In this document: positions 9,592-21,575 of the stretch, one piece after another
Numbering within the stretch: the stretch's first letter is position 1
How the letters are laid out: each line of letters starts with the position of its first letter
NCBI GenBank assembly: GCA_030020825.1
Contig: CP125213.1
Location: forward strand, 716,226-780,225
DNA length: 64,000 nucleotides
Source of the DNA: Candidatus Blochmannia vicinus
GTDB lineage: Bacteria; Pseudomonadota; Gammaproteobacteria; Enterobacterales; Enterobacteriaceae
Direction: 5' to 3'
The notes under the pieces: model-generated
Told to the model about the DNA's origin: nothing
The model's database searches: none
Seen by the model: the letters and a program-made list of their open reading frames with translations, nothing else
Program-made: the position numbers and the translations under genes

Positions 9592-10163
9592 TCTAATTTT
9601 TCACAATTTAAATATATATATGTATATGTATGTACTTATATGTAATAAATATTATTTATATAAGTATACGTTTATTTATTGTTAATTTTATTTATTTTAA
9701 ATAAAATTAACAGTTTACATATTTTTAATTAAAATACTATATTATAATTTTTACAACGTTACAATAAAAAATAGCACTATAACTTTATTATATTAATGAT
9801 TTATGTTTTTATGAACGCTTATAATAAATAACTTATTTGTTAGGATGATGTAGAGATGATTACGCTGTTATTTGGTATAATGGTGTTTTAATTTTAAAAA
9901 ATAATAAAAATATTGCAGAATTAGTACTACTTTTTAGGGTTTGGTTAGTTGTCTGTAAATATAAGAGACAATTTTTGTTACGAACATTATTATGTAATAT
10001 AAATATATTTTAAAACAATCAGCGTTTTGTGTATTGATTATAGCATACATCAATTGAAATAGAATTCATATTAACAAAAATGATTTACAATTAATATATA
10101 TATTTTAGTAATAATTTTAATTTATTAAGGTATAGTTACTTGGTTTTATTTTTATTTAAATTG
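9592..10163. other. Gap between dsbB and minC
   Basis: About 570 AT-rich bases with no gene. The presumed min promoter lies here. A 15-bp inverted repeat occurs at 9680-9712 (arms GTTAATTTTATTTA and its complement, 3-base loop), listed separately. Confidence 0.5.
9680..9712. repeat. 15-bp inverted repeat between dsbB and minC
   Basis: 9680-9694 pairs perfectly with 9698-9712 around a 3-base loop. It is composed almost only of A and T, so chance is harder to exclude than for the other repeats. It lies about 90 bases upstream of minC on the transcribed strand. Confidence 0.7.
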
Positions 10164-10691
10164 TTATTTAGTATTATGTTTTAGAAGATCATTAATTTGT
10201 GATATGCCTATGAACAATGCTATCAGCAGATAGCTAGAAAAAATTATGAGCATCCACTGAGAAATTTCTAGCGATAAAAAATACCATTTAAATTCAGCGC
10301 AATTACCATTGGCATCAAATATAGAGGGCCACCATTTATTTATAGGTAACCAATCGGGAAATTTGACAAATAAATCACATGTAAAAAATGGAGAAGGATG
10401 TAATTGAATATCAATGTATTTTTTAGCGAATAATAATCCTGTATAAGCGCTGTATGTCCAAATTGATATAGCAAATAATCTTAAAGGAGCAAATGAAGGG
10501 ACGGTTATTGCAATTAATCCTGCAATTCCTATGCCACATAGGGCACATCTTTGATAGATACATAGTACACAAGGTTTTATTAAAACAATGTGTTGTAAAT
10601 ATAGGGCTACTAATTCTAGAGTAATGATAGTAAAAATTAGAAAACCCCAGCATTTTCTACTTTTGGAACAAATATTTAGAAAATACAACAT
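10164..10691 (-). CDS. dsbB: Disulfide bond formation protein DsbB
   Basis: Inner-membrane quinone reductase that reoxidises periplasmic DsbA. Its 175 residues match the usual 176 and show four membrane spans. Both redox pairs are intact: Cys41-Cys44 (KPCVLCIYQRC) in the first periplasmic loop, and Cys105 (FTCDLF) with Cys131 (GNCAEF) in the second. The quinone-binding arginine after CVLC is kept as part of IYQRCAL. Retention implies that extracytoplasmic disulfide formation still matters; dsbA is not in the window. Confidence 0.96.
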   Translation of the reverse strand: MLYFLNICSKSRKCWGFLIFTIITLELVALYLQHIVLIKPCVLCIYQRCALCGIGIAGLIAITVPSFAPLRLFAISIWTYSAYTGLLFAKKYIDIQLHPSPFFTCDLFVKFPDWLPINKWWPSIFDANGNCAEFKWYFLSLEISQWMLIIFSSYLLIALFIGISQINDLLKHNTK

Positions 10692-11161
10692 AAATAATTA
10701 CCTAAAATTAAAATATTTCAGGTTCAATGTGTAATTGTTTAAAATAGAATAAAAAATATTTATTATATAATTATTATTATTATTATTATGTATTAACTGT
10801 TGTTATGCTTATTTATATGTATGCAAATTGCAAATATATTAAAACTTTTTAAGATTATCAAATCATACATGATGATACAAGTGCCAAAATTTAATTTTGG
10901 AATTAAATTTGAAATTGTCTATATAGAGATATTTAAGTTTTAAAGTTGATAATTTTTATTTTGTAGGAATATAAAAATATTAAGTTATATTACAAATAAG
11001 GTGAAATTAATAAAAATTTTGAAGCTTGATGTATATATTGATAGGGATGTTGTTTTTTATTAATTTATTTAAACAACCTCCCTATTTAAGTTGTACAGGG
11101 TACATTATACATGATTTTAAGTATTTATTTAATATGTCACATACTTATATGATCAGTATCA
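10692..11161. other. Gap between gapA and dsbB
   Basis: About 470 bases with no open frame worth calling. The gapA-proximal end carries a GC-containing hairpin (11041-11085), the likely gapA terminator. The dsbB-proximal end should hold the dsbB promoter. Confidence 0.5.
11041..11085 (-). terminator. Hairpin downstream of gapA
   Basis: ATAGGGATGTTGTTT at 11041-11055 pairs with AAACAACCTCCCTAT at 11071-11085, with one mismatch and a 15-base loop. It lies about 75 bases past the gapA stop on the transcribed strand. No strong T run follows, so its terminator role is inferred from position and stem strength. Confidence 0.5.
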
Positions 11162-12513
<1,352 letters not shown>

Positions 12514-14370
12514 TTATAATTGAGTTAAATGATCTAAATAAAGAGCATAACAATTTTTGGGGTCATTCCATATAAAGTTTAAGACATTAAGGTTATTAAT
12601 TTTTAATTTTTCGTGAAAATTAGTTAATAAAAGATGATTTAAAAAATTCATACTTATAGTATGAATAACCTTATTAGTGTGTTGTAATAAAAAATCTATC
12701 CAATTTGTTTTATCTTCATACCAATTGAGTTGATATTCTGTTAGATGAGCTAATTTAACAGCTTTATTTATTGCGTCATCTAAATCTCCTATGTTATCAA
12801 TTAGTCCATTTTTTATCGCATCATAACCAAGCCATACATGTCCTTGAGCAATTTTATGAATATCTTCTATGGTTTGATAGCGAGACTCAGCTACTGTGTT
12901 AATAAAATAATGATAGCTATTATTTACATAAAGTTGCATCATATCTATATATTCATTAGGTAGTGATGTAGTTATCGAAATATTTGAAATAGGAGATGTA
13001 CCTACTCCATCATTATGAATACCGATAGTATCGAGAGACTTTTCAAATGTATTAATAATACCAAATATTCCTATAGAACCCGTAATAGTACTATTGCTTG
13101 CAATAATCGCATTAGCTGGAGTTGATATCCAATACCCACCAGATGCTGCTACCCCTCCCATAGAAACAACTACCGGTTTACCAGAATTTCTTACAGCTAT
13201 TAATTCTGATCTAATTAATTCAGAAGCATTCACGCTGCCTCCAGGACTATTAACACGAAGTATTACTGCTTTTACTTTAGAATTAAATCGGGCACTTTTA
13301 ATTTTATGAGCTATAGTGTCACCGCCAATTGAACCTGGTATATCAGGTCCATCTACAATTGGTCCATTAACACAAATTATTGCTATTTCGTTGTTTTGTT
13401 TTATCGGCACTGTAAGATTATAATCATACATGCTAATTGCATTGAATGAAGCGCTTTGTTTATTAGATCCAAATATTTTTTGCATTGTATCTTCTATAAC
13501 ACTGTGAGAAGCAATTTCATCTATCCATTTTTTTTTAAGCGCATAAGCTGCAGTATCACCTTTTATTTGATGTAATTCGTTTAACATTTTATCAGTTTCT
13601 GGAAAAATTTCTTGAGTTGTTATTTTACGATTAATGGATATTGTTTTTAAATATTGATTCCACAAATGATTGATTATTTTTTTCTCTTCATGTCGCACAT
13701 GATCAGACATTTGGTCTTGAATAAATGGTTCAACAGCAGATTTATATGCACCTACTCTAAAAACATGAGTATTAATTTTTAAATTATCCAATAGTGATTT
13801 ATAATATAATCTGTTGGTAGAGATACCTCGTAAATCTACAAAACCATGAGGTGTAAGATAAATTTTGTTTGCGTAGCTGGCTAGAAAATATTGTGATTGG
13901 TTGTAATAATCAGAAATAGAATAAATCAATTTACCAGAGTTTTTAAATTCATGTAAAGCCTTTCCAATATATTCTAATGATGTTTGATTACTTCCAGAAA
14001 AATTTTTTAATGATAATATTAATCCGGTTATGTTGGGATCATTTTTGGCTTGACGTAATATATTAATAATATCAAATAGTGAGTTTTCTTTGATGTTGGA
14101 TTGATTTGTATTTAGTAAATATTTACTGAATTTGTGAAATTTGTTATCTGATGTGATAGGTTTATCTACAACGGTACCAGAAATGTCTAAAATAAGAGCA
14201 GTGTTCTTTGATGGAGATTTAGTAGAATTATTTCTTAAGTTTAAATATGTTCCTATCACGATAATCATTAGGACTATAAAAAATATATTTATTATTATCG
14301 TTCGTATTAAATATAGTGTACGTACACTATATTTAAGTATTTTACGAATGGTTTGCCATTTATTCTGCAT
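12514..14370 (-). CDS. sppA: Signal peptide peptidase SppA (protease IV)
   Basis: Inner-membrane serine protease that degrades cleaved signal peptides. Starting at ATG 14370 gives 618 residues, exactly the E. coli length; longer frames from TTG 14409 or other ATGs add unsupported residues. A membrane anchor spans about 22-44. Two tandem S49 domains follow: the general base Lys210 (RVGAYKSAVEPF) lies in the first and the nucleophile Ser410 (MGGVAASGGYW) in the second, so the Ser-Lys dyad is intact. A 30-base perfect palindrome falls in codons near the N-terminus (14307-14336). Confidence 0.95.
   Translation of the reverse strand: MQNKWQTIRKILKYSVRTLYLIRTIIINIFFIVLMIIVIGTYLNLRNNSTKSPSKNTALILDISGTVVDKPITSDNKFHKFSKYLLNTNQSNIKENSLFDIINILRQAKNDPNITGLILSLKNFSGSNQTSLEYIGKALHEFKNSGKLIYSISDYYNQSQYFLASYANKIYLTPHGFVDLRGISTNRLYYKSLLDNLKINTHVFRVGAYKSAVEPFIQDQMSDHVRHEEKKIINHLWNQYLKTISINRKITTQEIFPETDKMLNELHQIKGDTAAYALKKKWIDEIASHSVIEDTMQKIFGSNKQSASFNAISMYDYNLTVPIKQNNEIAIICVNGPIVDGPDIPGSIGGDTIAHKIKSARFNSKVKAVILRVNSPGGSVNASELIRSELIAVRNSGKPVVVSMGGVAASGGYWISTPANAIIASNSTITGSIGIFGIINTFEKSLDTIGIHNDGVGTSPISNISITTSLPNEYIDMMQLYVNNSYHYFINTVAESRYQTIEDIHKIAQGHVWLGYDAIKNGLIDNIGDLDDAINKAVKLAHLTEYQLNWYEDKTNWIDFLLQHTNKVIHTISMNFLNHLLLTNFHEKLKINNLNVLNFIWNDPKNCYALYLDHLTQL
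14307..14336. repeat. 30-base perfect palindrome inside sppA
   Basis: The two 15-base halves, meeting between 14321 and 14322, are exact reverse complements with no loop; the centre reads GTGTACGTACAC. It encodes residues around 12-22 of SppA, just ahead of the membrane anchor. Confidence 0.95.
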
Positions 14371-14551
14371 GAACTCTTTAATCATTAAATACATTATATG
14401 ATGATCCAATGAATAATTTATTAACTATTCTTAAATTATATTAGGTGTTTTATACATATACTCATAATTTGTAGAAATTAATAGCGTATTATTTTTATAA
14501 TAAGTAACAAAGATTAAATATAACTTTCATCTCTTATTATATAAGTATAAG

Positions 14552-15358
14552 TTAAATATTGAAATCTGCCCATACTGGGGCATGATCAGAAGGTTTACTC
14601 ATACTACGAATGCTATAACTTATATCACTATTTTTACAACGATTTTCTAAAGAACAAGTTACCAATATTAAATCGATACGTAAACCACTATTTCTATTAA
14701 ATCCATTGGATTTATAACTAAACCAAGAATAACGTTCATTTTTATGAGGGTGCATATTTCTATAAATATCTATTAACCCCCAGTTCATTAAATTGTGTAT
14801 CCATGTTCTTTCTTCTGGTAAGAAAGAACATCGTCCTGATGAAATCCAATTTTTTCTATTCTTTTCGCCAATACCAATATCCAAGTCTGTAGGACTGATA
14901 TTCATATCACCCATAATTAGTAACAATGCATTATTGCGATAAGTGTGTTCTATATAGTTTTGAAAATTTTTGTAAAAATTTCTTTTATACATAAATTTTT
15001 CAGTATGATTTTTATTTTCTCCTTGAGGGAAATAACCATTGATAATAGTTAATATGCCTATTGATGTTGTAATATCAGCCATGATTATTCGTTTTTGAGA
15101 TAAATGATCATCATTAGAAAGCCCTCTGGTCACGGTTACTGGAATCTGACGAAGAAGTAATGCAACACCATGATATTTTTTTTGTCCATAATAGTATACG
15201 TGATAACCGTATTTTAAAATTTCTTTTATGGGGAAATAATCATCATGTACTTTAGTTTCTTGTAGACCGATTACGTCAGGTTGTAACTGCAAGATAATTT
15301 CAGTTAACTGATGCATGCGCGCTCGTAGTCCGTTGATATTAAAAGAAACAAATTTCAT
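14552..15358 (-). CDS. xthA: Exodeoxyribonuclease III (XthA)
   Basis: Major AP endonuclease and 3'-phosphodiesterase of base excision repair. Its 268 residues equal the E. coli length. Seen are FNINGLRAR at the N-terminus, metal-binding Glu34 (LQETKV), GDMNISP with the catalytic Asp-Asn pair near residue 151, and the terminal SDHAPVW histidine. No frameshift or truncation. It stands alone, with a 1.8-kb empty stretch upstream on its strand. Confidence 0.97.
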   Translation of the reverse strand: MKFVSFNINGLRARMHQLTEIILQLQPDVIGLQETKVHDDYFPIKEILKYGYHVYYYGQKKYHGVALLLRQIPVTVTRGLSNDDHLSQKRIIMADITTSIGILTIINGYFPQGENKNHTEKFMYKRNFYKNFQNYIEHTYRNNALLLIMGDMNISPTDLDIGIGEKNRKNWISSGRCSFLPEERTWIHNLMNWGLIDIYRNMHPHKNERYSWFSYKSNGFNRNSGLRIDLILVTCSLENRCKNSDISYSIRSMSKPSDHAPVWADFNI

Positions 15359-17196
15359 ACAATATTGATCCGTAAATTATTTACAAGTATTATAAATACA
15401 ATCTATCGTTTATTTATTAATTATTGTGGATATTTCATTATAATCAATAAATAAATTTTGTGAGCTTATAATAGAGTGTATAAAAGATAACTATTAATCA
15501 TACTGATTAATCTTGAATCGATTGCAGTATATAATATTTTTTTTTAAAGTAACAGTTTGTATTTTAAAGACCGTGGACATTATATATAAATATTTTTGTA
15601 CAATGCAATAATGAGAGCTAATTAAAAAATGATTGTTGTATTTTAGTAAGTGTATTTAGTTTAGAACAGTATTTACATATTGTGATGCAATTGCTTTATC
15701 ATTACTTTAATAAGTGGTTATGTTTTGAATTTTTAGTTTATGTATTTATTATATTCAGATAATTGCTTGATTAAGGTGATAACTACAGACAAAATGCTTA
15801 TTTTTAGTAGTAATAAATTATGTGTTATTAATTTATAATTTTATTACAAGTTTATATGGTGAATTTTTTTCATAATAGCCAATTATTTAAATTAAAATTG
15901 GTGTTGATTTGAGATTAGTTTATTAATAAGTTTTATTCAGATTATTAAAGATAGTCATAAGTAATTGTATAAATATCTTATTTAATCGGACTTAAATAGT
16001 TTTTAATATTAAAAATAATATTTTTTAGTATATAAAAGGTTTTTGTGTATGCAATAGCTATATTAGTAAGTCTTATAATCACAGAGATTTATATAAAAAT
16101 AAGATTTTTCGAAGATTGGTCATTGTTTCTAAAACAATTAAAATTTTTAATTCTATAAAATAGATAGTATCTTACGTTTTTTAAAAAGATTTAAATATGT
16201 TTATTATGATATTAGTTAATGGTTGCATTTGATTTATTAGATTCTTTTTTTTTGCATAAAATAGAAAATATTAGTGAAAATTGTTCTTGCAAATATTTTG
16301 GATATTTATTAAATAATCTTATTAATTTTAATGATTGTAATAATTTTTAAATTTTCAATTTTTATTGAAATATGTTAAAATAGCACGGTTGTTTGTGCAT
16401 GTGATTTTTTAAGTAGTATTCATATTTATAAACCAAATTTTAATATATTCAAAGCTTGTTTATTTATAGCATAAATCATGATATTAAATTGAGAATGTTG
16501 TAAAATTATGTTTTAGTTTTATATTTTTTAGTTATTTAAATTATTATGAAGAATAGAATTAGTTGTGTGATGCACGCAATCCTTTTAGGAATGTAATTGG
16601 GAAAAGTAATTGTAGAATTGAATAAATGTAATTTCTTTAATTAATTTTATGTGTTATTTTTTAAATGCTTTAGAACGAAATAATGGAAGGAACAAATAAT
16701 TAGAGTTTATTTTAATAGTTATATTCGTATCGGTATTTGTATTATTTAAAAATTATTATTAATATCAGTGTTATAATTGATTTTAATGTGGTTGATTTTT
16801 GATTTATTTAAGATTTATGTTTTTATATACAATGTCAATCTGTCAATAATGCAGATGATAAAGTTGTGACTGATATTGTAAGTGTAGATAGATAATGAAA
16901 TTTATCGATAATACTGAAAAATAGGAGTATATATTCATATTCAGTTAAAATGTTATAATAGCTCAGTAAAGAGGTAACTGTTAAGTAATGATTGTTTTGA
17001 GAACATGTCTAATAGTATTTTACATATGTATATAAATATTATATAATACAGCTTATTACTCTAATTACTGGATGTTAATTTTTATAAAATAATTATGAAT
17101 ATTGTGTGTTCGTATTTATATAAAACAAAGAGCTTAATAATATGATCAAAAGCCCTTTGGTTTTACATTAAATATAAAATACAATAGTACTATTAA
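15359..17196. other. 1.8-kb gene-free stretch between hns and xthA
   Basis: No open frame of convincing length, tRNA or recognisable protein remnant on either strand; base composition is extremely AT-rich. The only clear element is the hns terminator at its right end. In E. coli these two genes are far apart, so this is probably the scar of several deleted genes. It would also carry the xthA promoter. Confidence 0.5.
17121..17159 (-). terminator. Intrinsic terminator of hns
   Basis: On the minus strand CAAAGGGCTT (17159-17150) pairs with AAGCTCTTTG (17135-17126), one G-U pair, 14-base loop, followed directly by TTTTA. It lies about 40 bases past the hns stop. This is the most classical terminator in the window. 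Confidence 0.75.
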
Positions 17197-17607
17197 TTAT
17201 AGTAGAAAATCTTCTAACTTTTTCAGTTTTTCATCGATAGCTTTCTTAATAATTGAGGGTGTACGCCCTTGTCCAGTCCAGGTTTTAATTTCACCATATT
17301 TATTGGTATACTGATATTTTGCTGGGCGAGTTGCACGTTTATTTTTATGAAATAATTTAGTAGTAGTACTTAAATTTTGTAATAGTTCATTGGGATCTAT
17401 TCCATCAGCTATAAGCATATCGCGGTATTGTTGTAATTTTCGAGCATGTTCTTCTATTTCAGCTTGAGCTTGATTGTTTTCTTCTCGGCGCTCATTAACA
17501 ATTATTTCTAATTTTTCTAACATTTCTTCTAATGTTTTAAGAGTATATTCTCTAGCTTGCGCTCGTAACGTGCGTATATTATTAAGAATTTTTAATGCGT
17601 CGTTCAT
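17197..17607 (-). CDS. hns: Nucleoid-associated silencing protein H-NS
   Basis: Nucleoid protein that binds curved AT-rich DNA, oligomerises and silences transcription. The ATG at 17607 gives 136 residues (137 in E. coli); a TTG-initiated extension from 17637 is not supported. The N-terminal coiled-coil oligomerisation region ([20 protein letters not shown] onward to about 80) is near-identical to E. coli. The C-terminal DNA-binding loop [15 protein letters not shown] keeps the Gln-Gly-Arg hook. Divergent from tdk, as in E. coli. Retention in so AT-rich a genome is notable. Confidence 0.97.
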   Translation of the reverse strand: MNDALKILNNIRTLRAQAREYTLKTLEEMLEKLEIIVNERREENNQAQAEIEEHARKLQQYRDMLIADGIDPNELLQNLSTTTKLFHKNKRATRPAKYQYTNKYGEIKTWTGQGRTPSIIKKAIDEKLKKLEDFLL

Positions 17608-18206
17608 TGATTTAATCTCAAATGTTATAAATAACAAATCTATTGATAAGGATAGAGCGCTAATTTATTTTCTGCAATACCTAGAGTGTTTTAATTTATA
17701 AATAATTCTATTATATTTTGTATTAACAGGTCATTATATATAGAGTCATAAATATAAGTAAAGTATTGTGATATGTTATTAAAAATTTTTATTAATTTAA
17801 TTAAATAAACTGATATATTTTTATAAAAATTTTTAATCATTATTTAATTAAATGATTATTTTTTTATTTATAAAAATTTTAAATATAAATAATAGTTATT
17901 TGTTAATTTTTAGTTATTTTTATTAGAGATATAGAATCTTTTTAGATATAGAGTATTTATTTACTTAAATTATTGTTTTATATGTAAAGTATAGAATGAT
18001 TTTAAGGTATATACGTAGTATTGTAAAAGTGTTTGTATTAGATAGAATCTGAAATATATTACATTAAAATTAATGTAATATATATATAAAATATTTTATT
18101 TATAAATTTCACAGCTAAATTAGTTGAATAAGCTTGTTTTTAACATAATAGAATTATGTTATGTGAATTATATTCCAATGCTGTGATTTAGTTAGGATTT
18201 TAATTT
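17608..18206. other. Divergent gap between hns and tdk
   Basis: About 600 bases holding both promoters. It contains the inverted repeat at 18054-18083 and two copies of a TTTATAAAAATTTT-like motif near 17820 and 17868. No gene seen. Confidence 0.5.
18054..18083. repeat. 14-bp inverted repeat in the hns/tdk divergent gap
   Basis: 18054-18067 pairs perfectly with 18070-18083 around a 2-base centre (arms ATATTACATTAA and complement). It lies about 120 bases upstream of tdk and 450 upstream of hns. Confidence 0.8.
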
Positions 18207-18785
18207 ATGGCGCAATTGTATTTTTATTATTCTGCAATGAATGCCGGAAAAACTACTGCATTATTACAGTCTTCTTATAATTATCAGGAACGAGGCATGC
18301 GTACTGTGCTATATACCGCTGCAATGAATCATAAAAATTGTAGAAATGAAAAAATTAAATCCCGTGTTGGATTAACTGCTTCTGCTAGAATATTTAATGT
18401 CAAAACTAATTTTTTTGATCAAATAGCAGCTATGTGTCAGAATGATTTAATACATTGTGTATTAGTAGATGAGTGTCATTTTCTTAATCGTGATCAAGTG
18501 ACTGATTTAGGAAAAATAGTGGATACATTGAATGTTCCAGTATTGTGTTATGGTTTACGTACTGATTTTAAAGCTGATTTATTTCCAGGAAGCTTATGGT
18601 TATTAGCATGGGCGGACAAATTAATTGAATTAAAAACTATTTGTTATTGTGGACGTAAGGCCAATAGAGTCCTTAGGATTGATGATCAAGGTGTGGTAAT
18701 CCGAGATGGTGATCAAATATTAGTTGGTGGTAATAATCGTTATGTTTCAGTATGTCGTAGGCACTTTTTGGAAAAATTTAAATGA
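18207..18785 (+). CDS. tdk: Thymidine kinase (Tdk)
   Basis: Phosphorylates thymidine to dTMP in pyrimidine salvage; the product feeds thymidylate kinase Tmk (57955-58599). The 192 residues contain the P-loop [15 protein letters not shown] near residues 9-23, VLVDECHFL near residue 85 with the catalytic Glu, and the zinc cysteines CYCGRK and VCRRHF. The C-terminus stops about a dozen residues short of E. coli, beyond the conserved core. Divergent from hns, as in E. coli. Confidence 0.96.
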   Translation: MAQLYFYYSAMNAGKTTALLQSSYNYQERGMRTVLYTAAMNHKNCRNEKIKSRVGLTASARIFNVKTNFFDQIAAMCQNDLIHCVLVDECHFLNRDQVTDLGKIVDTLNVPVLCYGLRTDFKADLFPGSLWLLAWADKLIELKTICYCGRKANRVLRIDDQGVVIRDGDQILVGGNNRYVSVCRRHFLEKFK

Positions 18786-19353
18786 TTACTCTCATCTAAT
18801 AAAAAGTATTTATCACAATAGATAAAAATATTTAGTTTTTGTATGTACAAATATCAATAAATACATAAATATTGAAAATATTAATATCTGTTATTTTTTG
18901 TTTTAAAAAGATATATTTTATAATATTAAAGATATTATAATGTTAAATCGAAAATAGTTATTATATGGATTATAGATTTTTAATTTCATTAATTTTTTAT
19001 TTTATATTTAATATATTTTTATTATGATTTATGTTGTGGTTATTTATAACGTATAATGGTGTATATTATGTGCCATATTTAATTGTGTTATGTATATATA
19101 ACGGTTAAGTGTTGTTTAATTTAATTATGAAATTAAGTACAAGCGTTAAATTGATGGTATTGAAGGGAACAAAATTTTTATTTGTAGCATATAAGTAATT
19201 TTATTATCTGTATAAATTAATTATAGTTATTAAGGTATGTTAGATTAAATAAAAGGAATATGTAGTTTTACTAAATATTACCATCACAGTTTTTATTGGT
19301 CAGCTTATTTTAAGTTGAGTGATATTGTTGATATTTAAGATTAAGATTAATTT
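18786..19353. other. Convergent gap between tdk and clsA
   Basis: About 570 bases with no gene. An imperfect hairpin follows tdk (near 18808-18830), too weak to call. Confidence 0.5.
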
Positions 19354-20823
19354 TTATAATAAAGGACTTAAGAAATAAAATAGACGTTCAATAATACGTT
19401 CCCAGTAAGGACGGTTAGCCCAGGTTTGAGGATCAATTACTTTAGAGTGAGAAATATAGTTTTGTTGTGTTTTTTCTAGTTCATCACTAAATTCTTGGCT
19501 ATCAATGACTAAAGTAATCTCAAAGTTTAACCATAGGCTTCGTGTGTCTAAATTTACTGTGCCTATCAAGCTTAATTGATGATCAACTAATACGCTTTTT
19601 ACGTGCAGTAGTCCATTTTGGAATTGATGTATTAAAACTCCAGCTTTTAATAATTCGCTAAAAAATGCTCTACTAGCCCAACTTACTAGTACAGAGTCGT
19701 TGTGTTTTGGAATAATGATATGTACTTCTACTCCTCTTTGTGCCGCTGTACAAATAGCATGTAGTAAATCATCGCTGGGTACTAAGTATGGAGTAGTAAT
19801 TATAAGTTTTTTACGGGCTTCATATAATGATATTAGTAATATTTGATGAATTATTCCTTCTGGACATCCTGGTCCAGAAGGAATAATTTGAATGGTGTGG
19901 CCTGTTGGTATTAATTTTTGCGCTGTCACTACGCGAGTATTTAATAATATTGGTAATAATATATGTTGTCCTGTTTCGATTTCCCAATCAGAAGAAAATA
20001 TTATGCTCATAACTGAAGTTGCAGGCCCGTCTATTCTAACCATAATATCAATCCATTGTCCAATTCCTATATTTTTTTTAAATAATTTCGGATCTACCAT
20101 ATTCATACTGCCAGCATAAGCAATGTGTTCATCAATTAATATCATTTTTCGATGTTGTCGTAAGTCCATTCGTCTCCAAAAGATTCGTAGTAAATTTACA
20201 TGTAGCGCTTCTACTACATTAACTCCAGCCTGTCGCATTATAGTAGGATATGGACTGTTAAAAAAACTAGCGCATCCAGCAGAATCTAATATAATACGGC
20301 ATTGAATGCCTCTTTTGGCTGCTATAATTAATTTTTTTATAACATGATCTACTAATCCTCCAGATTCCCAAATATAAAATACCATATCAATACTATGTTG
20401 GGCTAATTCAATATCTTTGATTAAGGAGGTAATAGCATCATTAGTTGTTTTAAATAATTTTATTTGATTACCTTTTAAAGCACCTATTCCTTGACGATGT
20501 TCACAAAGTTTAAATAATGACGAAGCAATTGCACTGTGTTCAGTTGAAAAAATATGTTTATAGGTTTTTAATATTTGTATGCGACGTACAGTAGATAACC
20601 ATGCCATTTTACTTCTAGTAGATCGTTGTTTACCAAGATTAGATTCTCCAAATAGCAGATATGTAATTATACCTATTAAAGGTAAAATGTAAATTACTAA
20701 TAACCATGCCATAGATGATGGGACTGCTCGACGTTTTATTAAAACTCGAAATGTAACTAACGCGATTAATAACCAATAACTGCATAAAAAAATACAATTT
20801 AAAATGGTATACATCGCGATCAT
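19354..20823 (-). CDS. clsA: Cardiolipin synthase A (ClsA)
   Basis: Condenses two phosphatidylglycerol molecules to cardiolipin and glycerol at the inner membrane, downstream of PgsA (43106-43657). The 489 residues match the ~486 of E. coli. Two N-terminal membrane spans (about 5-25 and 38-58) precede two phospholipase-D HKD motifs: His224-Lys226-Asp231 (HRKMILID) and His407-Lys409-Asp414 (HVKSVLVD). The chosen ATG aligns MIAMYT with E. coli MTTVYT. Intact. Confidence 0.96.
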   Translation of the reverse strand: MIAMYTILNCIFLCSYWLLIALVTFRVLIKRRAVPSSMAWLLVIYILPLIGIITYLLFGESNLGKQRSTRSKMAWLSTVRRIQILKTYKHIFSTEHSAIASSLFKLCEHRQGIGALKGNQIKLFKTTNDAITSLIKDIELAQHSIDMVFYIWESGGLVDHVIKKLIIAAKRGIQCRIILDSAGCASFFNSPYPTIMRQAGVNVVEALHVNLLRIFWRRMDLRQHRKMILIDEHIAYAGSMNMVDPKLFKKNIGIGQWIDIMVRIDGPATSVMSIIFSSDWEIETGQHILLPILLNTRVVTAQKLIPTGHTIQIIPSGPGCPEGIIHQILLISLYEARKKLIITTPYLVPSDDLLHAICTAAQRGVEVHIIIPKHNDSVLVSWASRAFFSELLKAGVLIHQFQNGLLHVKSVLVDHQLSLIGTVNLDTRSLWLNFEITLVIDSQEFSDELEKTQQNYISHSKVIDPQTWANRPYWERIIERLFYFLSPLL

Positions 20824-21575
20824 GATTATAGTAAATCCTATTTGGAACGTTTGTGGAATATTTTTAACAAAAGGCTATGTGATTATTATTGAATGTTTAT
20901 TTCGTGATAAATCTTATAATTGTATAAGAGACTTATATATCTATAACAATCAAATTTTTATCGGTAAAATATATTGATTAAATGTTAATAAATTTTTTAT
21001 TAATAATGTTGATTTTGTTACGTTGTCACAAACCATAAAACATATGATAATTGCATGAAATTTTTTGTATATTAAATAAAATAAACGGGTATTTTAATTA
21101 TAAAATTAGTAATTATTGTTACATAAGTAACCAAAAATTTATGTATTATTAATGCTAAATTAGTATATAGTTAAAATCTAAAACTTGATATATGTGTTGG
21201 GTTAAAATTTTTTGATCTTAATTAATTATTGTTGATTTTATTAATATTTTTAGTAGAAAAAATATTTATTTATTTAATGAGTGTGAAAGAGTATTTTTAA
21301 AAAATAATGTATATAATATGTAAATTTAAAGTATTCTAAAAATATATTTTAATAGTATAAGAATGCTTGCATAAATAAATTATGAACATTTAAGTGAATT
21401 TGAACTGAAGACTATATGGTTACTATTTTAATGTATGTAATGAAAGAAACATGCAAAATATAAATGTGTTTTATATATAAAGTGATTAAATTTTTTAAAA
21501 AGTGTTAAGGAGCGTGCGTGATAGAGCATTATTTTTTATATAAAAGAATAAATTATTTAATTTGCATAATGCACT
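20824..21575. other. Divergent gap between clsA and tonB
   Basis: About 750 very AT-rich bases with no open frame or strong hairpin. Promoters of clsA and tonB must lie here. Several genes separate these loci in E. coli, so part is deletion scar. Confidence 0.5.
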
